DNA of 64,000 bases from Blastomussa wellsi. Lineage: Eukaryota; Cnidaria; Anthozoa; Scleractinia; Plerogyridae. Shown here in pieces: positions 1 through 12,500 of this stretch. Within the stretch, counting starts at the first letter, position 1. The number at the start of each line of letters is the position of its first letter. The stretch is from the NCBI GenBank assembly GCA_947652115.1, contig OX393569.1, forward strand, positions 7,631,294-7,695,293, in the 5' to 3' direction. The translations under genes and the position numbers were made by a program. Under the pieces are notes generated by a model. It ran no database searches. It was not told the DNA's origin and saw nothing but the letters and a program-made list of their open reading frames with translations.

Positions 1-464
1 TTAACAAAGCTATTTCTACCTGAAAATGAAAAACTCAGAGACTCAAAGGACAGTACAGGATGCAACACCAAACGTGATTCTTGAAAGCGGCAACACGATA
101 CTTTTGTTTATTTGTAATATGATACTTTAGTTTTTCTTTGAGATGTTGAAACATGATACTTTGTTTTTCTGCATCGCTGATTTTCAACACAAAGCGCCAT
201 ATTTTGTGATTTATTAAACACGCATCAAAGTATTTTATCGAAAGACTATAAACGGATCAAATGGAAAAATATATATCTTTCCAAAGGGTTTTTAAAACGT
301 ACTACAGTTAGTGCATTGTTCTCTGGTTGTTACGAAATTTGTGGATAAATTTGTGCCGAAAATCCTGGTGAAAGATTTTGCATATTTAATTACGAACGGT
401 TCGTGAAATATTTACCAGAGCTGGTACGTCTGCAATGAAAGCTGTTTCTCCGGAATTACTGTAC

Positions 465-689
465 CCTGCGTTCTTGAGTATGTGGCCTCCCTAACTTCAA
501 ATTCTTAAATGCCGTATGACATCTACTATGTCCTGAAGCAAAGTCTCTGATCATGTCTGATCTCACAGCTCTACTGATTTCAAACAACTCATCTCCGAGA
601 AATAGGAAGCTGCGTACATCCGCAACTTTAAATTTAATCAAAATTAAAGCAATCGTTACTTCAGTCAGAAACATTTTAAAATTCAACAT
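465..689 (-). CDS. possible first exon of an unidentified gene
   Basis: An open frame starts with ATG at 689 and runs 75 codons to a good donor (AGG|GTACAG at 464-459). The N-terminus is hydrophobic (residues about 6-20, rich in I, L, A, F) and could be a signal peptide or anchor. It is followed by a mixed charged segment ending in Arg-Arg. Upstream sequence (about 900-960) has the ATGGCCG-type context often found near animal transcription starts. The rest of the gene would lie left of the window. I do not recognise the family. It could be a chance frame; the donor placed just before the stop codon is the main reason to keep it. Confidence 0.3.
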
Positions 690-2352
690 GGCTCTTATTC
701 ACAACTAACCGCAATAAAAAAAAATCCCTCAACCCAAAGCCGCCAAAACAGACTGCTCGCAGCATGTAACATTTCACATCCTCGTACCTTCTTCACCACC
801 ATGATAATTTCCGAACAGTTTTCCGCTTAAAACCCACACACAACGTTGTACACCAGAGCTGCATAAACACCGAGTGCTGGAAATAGAGACATCATGCCAA
901 CACCGCCCAATAAGGCCAAGTTTATACGAAAATAAAGATGGCCGTCCCTTGAATCCGAAACAAATATTGATACAAAATTAAACGATACATGTAAGCGGCA
1001 ATTTCATTGGTTATCGATCGATAGTATCCTAATTCTGATTGGTGTGAAATACATCGCTCGTCCACCCATCCATCCACCCATCCATCCACTGAATAGCGAC
1101 ATACGTCCGTACGCCGACTAAGAGTTATTTTTTTTTTTAACTCAAAAATGAAAGCAAGAAAGAATTGAATCGAGATATACTTTCTAGCCGCTATTAATTA
1201 GCCGCTCATCAGTTTCAATACGAGTTTTGGCTTACCTTAAAATTGTTACTTCACATTGTTGTTGTCAGGTATTACTATTCAGCCAAAAATTCCGGAAATT
1301 TCGGTTTGAAGTCAAATGGAAAGGTAATTTTCCGGAAAATCCTTTCGGAAATTGTGGACAACCTACAAGAGGTAGTCCTCTTTTTCCGTTCGGAACGAAA
1401 CGTCGGAAACTTCCTTACCGTTTAACAAATCTTCCGCTTCCAGGCCCTTTTTGAAGGGGCGAGCGCAACGGAACATCTTGTAGCTAAATGGAAAGCACAA
1501 TCTCCTCCGGTTAGTCGCTAAATTCGGAAAATCGCTTACCATTATGCGACGGTCTCACCAACCGGATTTTTCCTACAAATGGTAAGCACCCTTGGTGTTA
1601 TGCGGAATAATGGGTTAGTTGACGCAGCTGTGGTAATCCAGAAAATAACGCATTATTATTCCAGAATAAGGTCAATCGAACGCACCCTAGCTAGTCAACT
1701 TGGATTATTTTCATTGTGGTCAGCAAAAATGCCCTTTCGCCTCTCCGATCCTCCATTTCTTCTCAAACTATTTCAAGTTAATAAAATAAAATTAATGACG
1801 CAAATGTGTCTATTAAAAATTATTTATTCCATTCTAGTTCTGTTAAATTTATTTATTGTGTAATTTATTATTTATTATTTCCTTAGCAGCTTTCTTCATT
1901 TAAATTCAAAAAATTCTTCTTGAATTTCATTAGGACCTAGGGCTTGGTTTATTCTACGTTGAGCAGAAACCACAACAACACAAAAAATTATAAGATTAGC
2001 ATCATTAAATTTTGTGCATGTCTGGCAGATAATATTCAGGAATGTTGGAATTCGTAATCAATTGGAATAATTGGCCTTTACCATCGAAACCAGTTCTCCT
2101 TGTTAATAATTGCCTTTTCTAGAAAAATGGTACGAAGACTGGTTTTTTACCCTTTAAAACATTTATTACCTAATTTCTGCTGTACTGAATTATTCACTAA
2201 ATAAGCAGTAAAAAATACACGTGCTCGGTGATATCAGCCTAATTTACCTAAAGATCCAAAGCGAGGGAACATATCTAGAGTGACCAAATATTTTTTTCGC
2301 ACCAACTTGTTCATCCTTTCGGGCGAACAAGGTTTTAAACTTAATTTCGCAA
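690..2352. other. intergenic region, no gene seen
   Basis: This is the spacer between the possible minus-strand exon and the receptor gene. It holds a short CCATCCAC-type microsatellite near 1063-1090 and AT-rich stretches around 1780-1890. No open frame here looks coding. The last part (about 2240-2352) should contain the receptor promoter and 5' UTR, but I see no clear TATA box. Confidence 0.5.
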
Positions 2353-3079
2353 ATGCGAGCGATCACTTTCATTCTTCTGGCCTGCCTGATATTGGGTAAA
2401 TTTATACAGCCAGCGGACCTTTCAGATCGTCATGGTGCAATAGGTAAGACCATCAAGCAGAAATTCCAATTTTTGATTGCTGTATTCAAATTATTTATTT
2501 GTGGCAAATGGGCTTTGTTTCAGCGACAGTATTTCTTTAAAATGGCTGGGTTTGCAGTAAGTATGAATTATAATTGCAAAAGAAAAACTAAAAAAGAAAA
2601 CCTTGCTCATAAAATAACCATATTCGCCTATTTAAAAATTAAATTTTGCAGTATGTTGCCGATAATAGTTGTTAAATAAAAGCCGCTTATTTATGATCAA
2701 ATAACAACTCTTTATAATAATAATAATAATAATGGAGATACTATAGCAATATTGAAAATAATTAGTAAGAGTCATGCAGGCATCCTTTGCCAGCTGCCAG
2801 CACCGGCTCTTTGCTTACTTCGTTAATATACAGAAGGCTTAATTAAGTACTGTTTTTCAGGTGTGGTGTATCACCCCAAAGATGAGTCTATCGCTATAAT
2901 GCTGAATGCAAGCGCTGATTCCATCAACAGGACTCTTACCTACTCACATGGCCTGAGTATTGATATTATATCAATTAAATCTAACTCTGCAAAAGACCTG
3001 TTAATAATTGGTAATTATCAGCCCACAGCCCATAATTGGTAATTATCAGCATTGAACCAATCAGACGATCGATCGATCG

Positions 3080-3111
<32 letters not shown>

Positions 3112-3117
3112 GTCAAT

Positions 3118-3163
<46 letters not shown>

Positions 3164-3455
3164 GTCAATCAATCAATTAGTCAGTCAGCCAGTCAGGCAG
3201 CCAGCCAGTCGGTCGGTCAGGAGTAGTGGTAGCAGTAGTAGCACCACCAGCAGCAGCAGCAACAACAGTAGAAGGAGCAGGAGTAGGATTAGTAGTAGCA
3301 GTAGCAGTAGCAGTAGTAGTAGTAGTAGTAATAGTAGTAGCAGTAGTGCCAGTAGCAGTAGCAGTAGTAGTATAAGCAGTAGTAGTAGTAGTAGCAGTAG
3401 CAGTAGCAGTAGCAGTAGCAGTAGCAGTAGCAGTAGCAGTAGCAGTAGCAGTAGC

Positions 3456-3514
<59 letters not shown>

Positions 3515-6500
3515 CAGTAGTAGCAGTAGTAGCAGTAGTAGTAGTAGTAGTAGTAGTAGTAGCAGCAGCAGTAGTAGTTTTTAGAAGCCGCAGCAGCAGC
3601 AACAGAAGTGGCAATTGTAGTGCATGGTAGTGGAAATGGTGATGATGATGATGATCATAGCAGTGGTAGTAGCAGCAGCCACAATCCATACCAAAACTAA
3701 TTCTTTTGACTCCTTTTCAGAGAACTTAAGGAAGATGTCATGCGCAGTAGTGATTTTCGACTTGTCATTTGGAGATCATTATTCGTTCGCATTTGCTGAG
3801 GTGTTGAGTATCCCATTACTAAGTTTCAAGCCCATTATACAAGACTTGTCAAACGAATTCTTCTACTCGGCGTTGCCGTCTTACGAGACATACGCACGTG
3901 CGATAGTGGATGTGTTGGACTTCTGTATTGGCAAAGAAAGTACCCCAAGAGAACACGTGGCCATTTTGTTTGAAGGTACTTGTAGCATACATGAGCAGGG
4001 ACGGCGGAGCCGGGGGGGCTGAAGACCCCCACTTTTTACGACAATGACAATTTTTTGTTTTAGTACAAGGTTCGTATTTACAAAACTTCCAAAATATTGC
4101 TGTAGCACAAAAAGTACCTATCATTTTACACTTATCCAGGTTGTCTTTCATTAAGAAATATATCATGGAGAACGTTGAAAATACCATTTCCGAGCCTCTA
4201 GATTTCAAAATTTTCTGGGGGAGGATGCCCCCGATCCCCCTAGAAAGTTGCACCACTGGCGCTCCACTTTCAAATACGCTCCGCCGTCCCTGATGAGTAC
4301 TGAAATGTCTCCCTGCAACCAGAAGTTAAAATAGGTATCGCTGAATTTAGATAAGTTATTGGGGAAACGTACATAACAACAAAACAAGCGATGCATCAGC
4401 ATTCCTTCTAGACGGAGCAGAATACGCTGTAGAATTGATCTCAAAACATAACCGCTTCAAGATGTAATCGATACACCGCGCAGCTCTATCGGTATCTGCT
4501 GATTGGCTGACCCTTACAGTAAATCATTTGAGTTATGTTGGAAGACGACTCGTAGTTTGTTCATAAGCCATACCAACGCGAAAGCTTAAAAATCCTTTTT
4601 AGAGAAATTAAAGGAGCCCCGTCGACACGATATTTTGAGCCATTTTTCGACATTTTTGCGACGAACCAAGAAAAACCTCTAAATAATTGTATACTAAGGA
4701 AGAGAAACCACAAAGAGGCGATACTAAACCAAGATGAAACAAGGATGTTTAAGGATGGAGAAGATTGAGACGAATTGGACAAATTTAGGCTAAATTTTCA
4801 AAATGCTCAAACCTGTAGAGTCTTTAAGTAAGATGTCCTGTGCGCACTAATCGTCGACTTGTCATTTCATGATCATTATTCGTTACTATTAGCTGTCTCC
4901 ATGATTTGCAATCAGCACTCAATAGTAGTTGTCTTTAGAGCCAAATATAACCATAAAAATAAGTGGTCTATGGATCAAGCAAATTTAGCAAACATGCCGC
5001 ATACACCCTTACCCATTTAGCACATAATTAAATAATTTTCCAAAGCGTCCGTTAATTTTCCGAAGTATCCATTGAATTTTTTTCAGATGAATACTCCACA
5101 ATAGCTACAAAGGTGTATTCAAGAGCCCGTGAAATGGAAAAATTCAAAGTCGACGCTATCCCTGAATTAGAAATGAACGACAACAAGAGATTACAACATG
5201 CACTTGAAGTTCTACCTAAGGTGAGAGCCAACTACGTTTTGGTCATTTGCAGACCGGAAAATCTGGCCACCATCCTGGAAAAGGTATGTCTTGTGCTTCA
5301 GACAGTGTAGAGTTGACTGTTTAAAAACCCTATTGCCGTATTCTTCGTATTGTTGGACATTTATTCTAAAACAGATGTGGAAAATAATTTTACAATTTCA
5401 AATATTGGATGATGTTATTATTCCTCCATTCTCTACTTGCACAATACCATAATACACTGCTTCTACCCCCAAAAAAATTTGCATAGGCATTGTTTTAGAT
5501 TTCCCTTGGGACATCTTCATGTCCCAGGAGAAATTGAAAACAATGGTTATGCAAAATTTTTTTTTTTTTGGGGGGGGGGGGGTAAAAGAGGTGTATTATG
5601 GGATTTGTGCAAGTAGAGAATTACAACTTGGGCGTTTATTTTGTGTCAGAATTAACATCTTACGTTACAAAAATATCTCGTGTAGCAAATGGGGTAAACA
5701 AGCCGACGTTATTCGACCCCTCAGTCCTGACCACTCCCCAATGGGTCTTTTCAAGGCCAATGCAAGAAAAAAAAAACAAACAAACAAACAAATGTTGCAT
5801 ATAAACATTACAGGGTTAACAATCCAAACTGACAGTAGGCAGGCAAGTTGGCAATTTACTTGCGCAGCCGAGGAGTTAAATTCGGAGCTACCAAGAACAA
5901 TACCAGCTAGTGGTCAGAACGGAATGACTTCACCCGCGACTTGCGGATTTCAAGTCCAACGCTCGAACCACTCAGCCACGCTTCCCGTCCGACTAAGTCT
6001 ATAGAGCGTTTTCAAACACATGATGGCAAGCGGCCACATTGAACTGCTGTAACAAAAGTGGATGTTTGCATAAAAAATAGAGTTCAGTTCTCGGAGGATT
6101 GGTTTGGACATCAATATGCATATGGCCGCCGCTTCTTTGTTGCCGCTGATTCTTTGTTTTGGGACACCAGCATGACTAACGTGACGTCATATGAAAACAA
6201 TTTATTTTACTTTCTATTTTAGTCACTGCACCTTGGAGCAATGAACAAAGATTCAAGATGGTTTACCCTAAACATGGTAGGAAATTTGCTTTGTCACTAA
6301 ATTTTGATAAGTTAATTAATCTGTTATCAACTCGCCCTTACCTTTTGAATGTTCTTCAATATTGGTAAATACTTCAGGAACTGAACTGAATTAGGTGCAA
6401 GGGAACATGTGTGGTAAAAGACCATAGGTAAACACGAAATAAAACTTTTTTTGTAAACAAGAACGAAAAAGCGAGCGACACTATCCCGTGTTTCGCAGAA

Positions 6501-9500
6501 CGAACTCGAAATAGGTAAGAGAGCTTTTCACTGAATGGACCGTAATTGTATATTTACTCATACGTACACAGGATTTAAATGGAAATATATCAAAGAAATG
6601 CTTTAAAGGACTCGTAGGCCTCCAGGTCAACTTAACACATCTTGATAAGGCAAGAAGGATGAAGAAGAAATATGAAAACGACAGAAAGCAAATATCAGAG
6701 GTGACTTTGATTTAAGATAGTGAATCACGCAGTATGTGACGATGTAAAAATATTACTCGTTCGAATGGAAGGAACTCTGTAAAACAGGTTTCTTTTGACC
6801 TCTCCCCTGGAGGGGTACACACTGTAAGAGATCATATGGGGAGTTACAGTTGGAATGGGTACTTCTTCGAAGTGTGTAAAATGAGGGCCGGGGATTTCAC
6901 GAGGCTGAGATACAGAAAGCTTGGGAAGACCTTTCAGTTAGGAATTTAAAGGAGAACGGAAGATCAGAGACAACTTTTAATTTGATCCCTGGAAATGGTA
7001 GAAATAACATAGACTTGTGGAAAACAAAAAGAAAAAGCTAATTTTTCCAACCGAAATTGACAAAAACGGCAAAAAACTGAGGCCATTTTTCGAAATCGAA
7101 CGTCCGCCAGTTTGACCTTTTAATTGGTTACTTCCATTTTAGGAATGTCGGCCGCCATGTTGTGACGTATAAATGCACATGTATTTTTTCAAGTCGGTAA
7201 ATGTCGGAACTGCATTAAGCTTGTATTTATATGGCCGAGATCGAGCCTTATTATATTAAACCAATGCGAGACAGTTCGGAGTCAGAAGAAGACGATGTTC
7301 ACGAGAGTCAAGATGAGCTCTGAAAAGGAAATACATCGTGGTGTGTATGCGAGTATTGTGCGAACTGGGAAAGGCAACAACAGAAAGAATGTTTATGCTG
7401 TAAAGATCGAGAAAGCCGTAAATAAAACACTCCATTCCTCAAGAAGCCTCCTATTTTTTTTAAGAGCAATCAGTGGAAACCTATCCCTCTTTTGGAATCT
7501 CTGGGCGTTCTGCTTGAAGAGCCAACTGCATCACAAAGCAAACTATTAACGGCAGACTGATCCTGACGGCGAAATACGATGAAAAATAAACAAGAAAGAT
7601 AATACAGCTAATATATTTAAAAAAAATTTGCCCGATATTTCGGTTTGCAAGACAAACGTTCCTCAGGGCCTGAGCGAACAAAAAAAATGTCTGCAACACA
7701 TTCGGCCATGTTGGAGCTGATGTTGTCTTCTGAACTCTTGAAATTCGCGCGTTTATCCCATGAGGTGTGCATTGTGATGTCATGCTATGCAGCCAAGCTT
7801 TCAACATGTCTTCCAAAATGGTGGACGTTTAAACTGCTCTGGTACGGCGCTTTTTGCTGCTACAATCACGTTAACATGAAAGTTCACATCCTAAAACACT
7901 CATCGCGATTTGATTACGACTTATCATGTGCTTTCGTATGAATGACCTTTTGAAAAGTGGGTTTTCGTCTTCTGTTCTCCTTTAAATGGGACATTTTAAA
8001 AAGTAACTCGATAAGAGGTATTGAAAAAGGATACGGTGTTTCTTTTATTATACATTTTTATAACGGATAGCATTTTCTATGGAAGGTATATGACAGCGCT
8101 ACTTTTTTGCTAAAAATAGTATATGAAAAGTTAAGGCTTTGGACATTGAGGTGACCTTCCCCATAAAAACGTATTTGTAGTCCTTTGTGACTGCCCCTCC
8201 AGTGCACCGTGATCTCGATGTCGGGAGTCACTTTCTCTCCCAGGTTGCGGGAGGGGGTACTCCATATATGGATATGTGACGCGGGATAGGGTATGGTTTT
8301 TTTGAGGTTCTCAATCCTTAAATAGGGTATCACTTTTGCCCCTTTTGATATTGCTCCTGGTGTGATCTTTGGATAGGGTATCAAAACTGTATCGTCTAAA
8401 ATTACAGTACGTAAACGGCGAGTGAAACGAAAACGAAACGGTCTATGTAATCTGAAGAATACGTTAAGAGTACTAACGTTAAAGAAACGAAATAAGCTTG
8501 ACCCTATTCTACCTTTCTTAGTTTAATTTTGTTTTTTCCTTGAATAGGGTGTCATTTTTCGAGTTTTGACCTTAAATAGGGTATAGGGTATAGGGTATTA
8601 AATTGGGTCAGGGTTTAAGAACCTTCCCCTACCTTCCCTTCCCCTCTCCCACCTGCACCGGGCTTCCTCTAACATGGCAGAATTCGGTCATTTAATTTGC
8701 AGAGAGTGGCCAAGAAAGTGTACCATGATAAATACAACACTCGTACACCTTAGCACTAATTAGACTTTTGGTTGAGGACATCCCAGTTGCTCTAAAAGTG
8801 TAAATGTAATTTGTTTACCCACGGTACACCCAAGAGCCGAGAGCTCGTTCAACATGTGGCGGTGCGTTACAGATCGAATTGGAATTTGGAAATGTTGGTT
8901 TTTGAGGAGAGGGGAAAACCGGAGTACCCGGAGAAAAACCTCTCGGAGACAGACCGAGAACCAACAACAAACTCAACCCACATATGACGTCGGGTCCGGG
9001 AATCGAGGCAAGCGCTCACCCCCCACCCCCCCCCCCACCCAAAAAAAATGTTATATCTTGTTATAATTTACGTTATCAATTTGCGTTCAAGATCACGTAT
9101 GCGTTGGTCAATGATACCCTCTACGCAGTCAAGGATGCATTTGAACAGCCCAATGTGGAAAAGATCTTGAAATACAAACTCATAAAGAACTGCTTTGAAC
9201 CAGGACGACGATCTACCTCAAGCGCAAAATCACTGCTAAGCACCCTTAATGAAAAAGTAGGTATATAAAATGGAATATAAAATGTTTGCTTCATTTATTC
9301 TGTCGTTGATTCCCTCTTTTCCTCGCAGAGGAGCCTCATCAGAGAAGAAAGTTGAATCGCTTATTATGGATTCAATCGTCGTGAAGGACAGTTGTTCTTG
9401 TTATCCGATTTTATATTTGGCAAGAATGCAACATTCCAATTATTGCGCCACAATTTTCAAAACAAGTCCGTTTTGTTGTTTAAACTGTCCTACATTGCCA

Positions 9501-12500
9501 GATTCGGTTTCCGTCGAGTTGCATTGAGAGAGTTGGGTGGAGAGAGATGACGTCATCAACTCACTAGTTTATTTTTGAAATGTGTGAACCCAGCTGATTA
9601 GTATGCAGCACGACTTTTAGAAGCAAGTTGCTGTTTTGCACGCTGAATATGCTGATTCACGCAGTAAAAAATTAAGATGTCGTCATTTTCTCTCTCGATC
9701 CAGCTCTCTCAATGCAACTCGACTGAAGCAGACTCTGGTAATGGCAGACAGTTTAAACAGGAAATCGTCGTTCAAAACAACGGACTTATTTTGAAAATCG
9801 AGGCGCAGTAATTGGCATGGTGCATTCCTGCCAAATATAAAATCGGAATCGAAAGAGAACAAGAACAACATTTTTTCATCGTAGCAGCACTTTAAATATT
9901 AAATAATCCGTCCCTGCAATAAGTAGACATTGGTATAAAGATCTTAAGGACCAAAGAACCAGCAATATTAACAGGGCATACTGTTCTCCGTTTCCAGGTC
10001 AAGTTTCACGGAATATCAGGAATAGTAGACTTTGATAACGAGACGAAAAGTAGGCTGGTGGAGAGGTTGGACATTGTGAATGTACAGGAACAAGAGGACC
10101 AGGATGGCAATATAAAGTCCGTGTTAGTGAACGTAAGTGACTGCTGTGGATCAGTCCCTGCACAATCTATCATGTTCTACTGTTGCTCAGTTGGCTGGAC
10201 AGACCCAGTGTATGGTCTTGGCGTGTTTACCATTTTACCAGCTGCAGTTCCGGGTGATCAGTGGCGGAACAAGGGAATGAGCCCATGAACCCTTCTTAAG
10301 CACCTTCTCCATTTTAAGCTGGTCGAATAAAGCCTCGTCTCGATTGGCCCTTATGTTCTCTCTTTGCCATCTTAGTGCCGGATCCATAACGCCCACCCCC
10401 CCCCCCCCCCCCCCTGCAAAACAATTTCCCTATTTAAGCTAGTTGAGTAAAGCCTCGTCTAATTGGCTCTTGTGTTCTCTCTTTGCCATCTTAGTGCCGG
10501 ATCCATAACGCCCACCCCCCTGCAAAACAATTTCCCTATTTAAGCTAGTTGAGTAAAACCTCGCCTATTGGCTCTTGTGTTCTCTCTAGCCATCTTAGGC
10601 GTGGAATGGCACCCTTTCTTGCTTAATCGGATGGCAGAATATTTTATATTCCTTAAATAATAAAGAAAAGTGAAAATTTAAACAAATAGTATCGTTCATT
10701 TAGGAACATGATCTGAAAGGCGGAGGCCTCAATGCAGGCTTATCTAAGCCATGTATCCAATACTGACCAGCCGACAATATTGCAGGTTCATTTTAGGTAT
10801 AAAATTTGATTTGAGCAGGTTGGCCACTGGAACGCAAATAGCGGAAAAACAGCACACAAGCCAGTCCAACTAAACAGCCTGGAAGACTCTATCGATTGGA
10901 CTGGAGATTACTGGGAGGAGTTGCAGTGCTTAGTGCACAAGAAGAAAAATAGGAAAAGGCCTTTAGAAGGACGCCAGTTAAAAGTTGTCACTATTGAGGT
11001 AAGTAACCGATTTTATCACGAGATGCAGTACGGGAAACAACGACGATGTGTTGGTCGATGGTGACGATTGTAACAATAATCGGCTTCAATGATAACAGAG
11101 ATAGCTTTTTTACACGAGGGACCTAAAGGACATTGTTATTTGTCTGGGACAGATCAACTGTCAACAAAGACAAGTGGTCGTGAAAGGCCGGTTCTCACTA
11201 GCGCATAAGCATAAGGATAAGCATAAGCATAACATAAGCATAAGCAAGTGAGAACACCCGCGACATAAGCATAAGCATAAGCATAAGAAAAACGAACATG
11301 TTTGTTTTTCTTATGTCGGCTTGTGCTTATGCTTATGCGTATGTCGCAGTTTTCACAAGTGAGAACAGGGCCGACATAAGCATAAGCATAAGCTCAAGCC
11401 TTTCAACCAATCACACGTCACTTTGACCCAGACTTCTGTGGAAAGTATCACAAGCAAAATGGCGGACGCTATGACATCTGTAGACGTCAGCCATCGTGCT
11501 TTTAAACATCGAGGAGACCTGGTATCGCGAATTACGTCCAAAAACTGTATTCTGCGCATGCGTATGTCCTTATGCTTTTGTCGCGGGTGTTCTCACTTGC
11601 TTATGCTTATGCTTATGCTTATGCGCTAGTGAGAACCAGCCTTAACCCATTTCTGTCCATTTCTTAGCGTTTTGTGACGATAATACTGCCAGAACCTGAC
11701 TAGTCTTCGAAGATTTTAGCTTTAAACAAGTTATCCGTGAAAATGGGCCGAATATCGTGGGCGGGCCCCTCCCCTAGATCCACCACTGTGAACTATTCCT
11801 GATTTATCATTTAACCTACGGCTCGTTCTGAAATCATCGTTAATTCTAAAACTCCATTGAAATGAATATCTTTTCTAGGATTCGCCATTTTGCATAAAGA
11901 TAGCAAATCAAACGGATGGGAAACCCCAATTCGAAGGATTCAGCATTGACCTTCTGGAGGAAATTAAACGGAAAATGGGTTTCACTTACACACTGACAAC
12001 TTCCGAAGATGGAAAAATGGGCTCCAAGAACGCACAAGGAAACTGGAATGGACTGATAGAATATATCGTCAACAAGGTTTGAGAAATCTGGCCTGGTTAT
12101 GTACGTCACAAAATTTAATAATAGTACAGATAAAATAATAGTACCGTCATACTCTGATTGAAACCATAAAATAGCCAATACAACCGTAATATCACTGAAG
12201 CCATTCTGAATGGAAATCCAATCAAATGGTGATGTGGAGGTGACAACGGACTGAAACTTGGGAAAAATAAAGCCTAGTTTAGTTTACCTAAACTAACTGT
12301 TAACGAAACTTTGACAAACAAATTATCGGCTTCATTTTACCAGCACCTAGCTGTGATATAATTCTTGTATTTAGAACTACACTTCTAACAAAACAAGAAC
12401 ATATTTGCAGACGTCACCATTTTGTCTTTTGATCGTTGAAACTTCACTTCCAAAACTTCTTTTTTCTTGTCTAGTATTTCGAAATCCATCTTCTTTTCCT

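Larger units (their letters stand above)
6945..7990. mobile_element. probable 1-kb element with inverted ends TTTAAAGGAGAAC
   Basis: TTTAAAGGAGAACGGAAGA near 6947 has an inverted partner (TCTTCTGTTCTCCTTTAAA) near 7968-7986. The interior contains the zinc-domain relic 7231-7425 and a hammerhead-like motif at about 7638-7678. I could not define a target duplication. It might be one composite element or several nested pieces. Confidence 0.4.

Noticed and set aside
760..960. Minus-strand hydrophobic short frame (MMSLFPALGVYAALVYNVV)
   Set aside because: Only about 20 codons, no splice partner found, and it overlaps the expected promoter area.
3036..3689. Poly-Ser (plus) and poly-Thr/Ala (minus) open frames
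   Set aside because: They are produced by tetranucleotide and triplet repeats within an intron; no splice or start context supports them.
7295..7549. 84-codon frame over the zinc-domain relic
   Set aside because: It is another frame of the same DNA; the Cys pattern that gives the region meaning is in the frame starting at 7231.
10263..11795. One hAT element from CAGTGGCGGA (10260) to CCACCACTG (11790)
   Set aside because: Receptor exon 9 lies between the two ends and the flanks do not form a target duplication.
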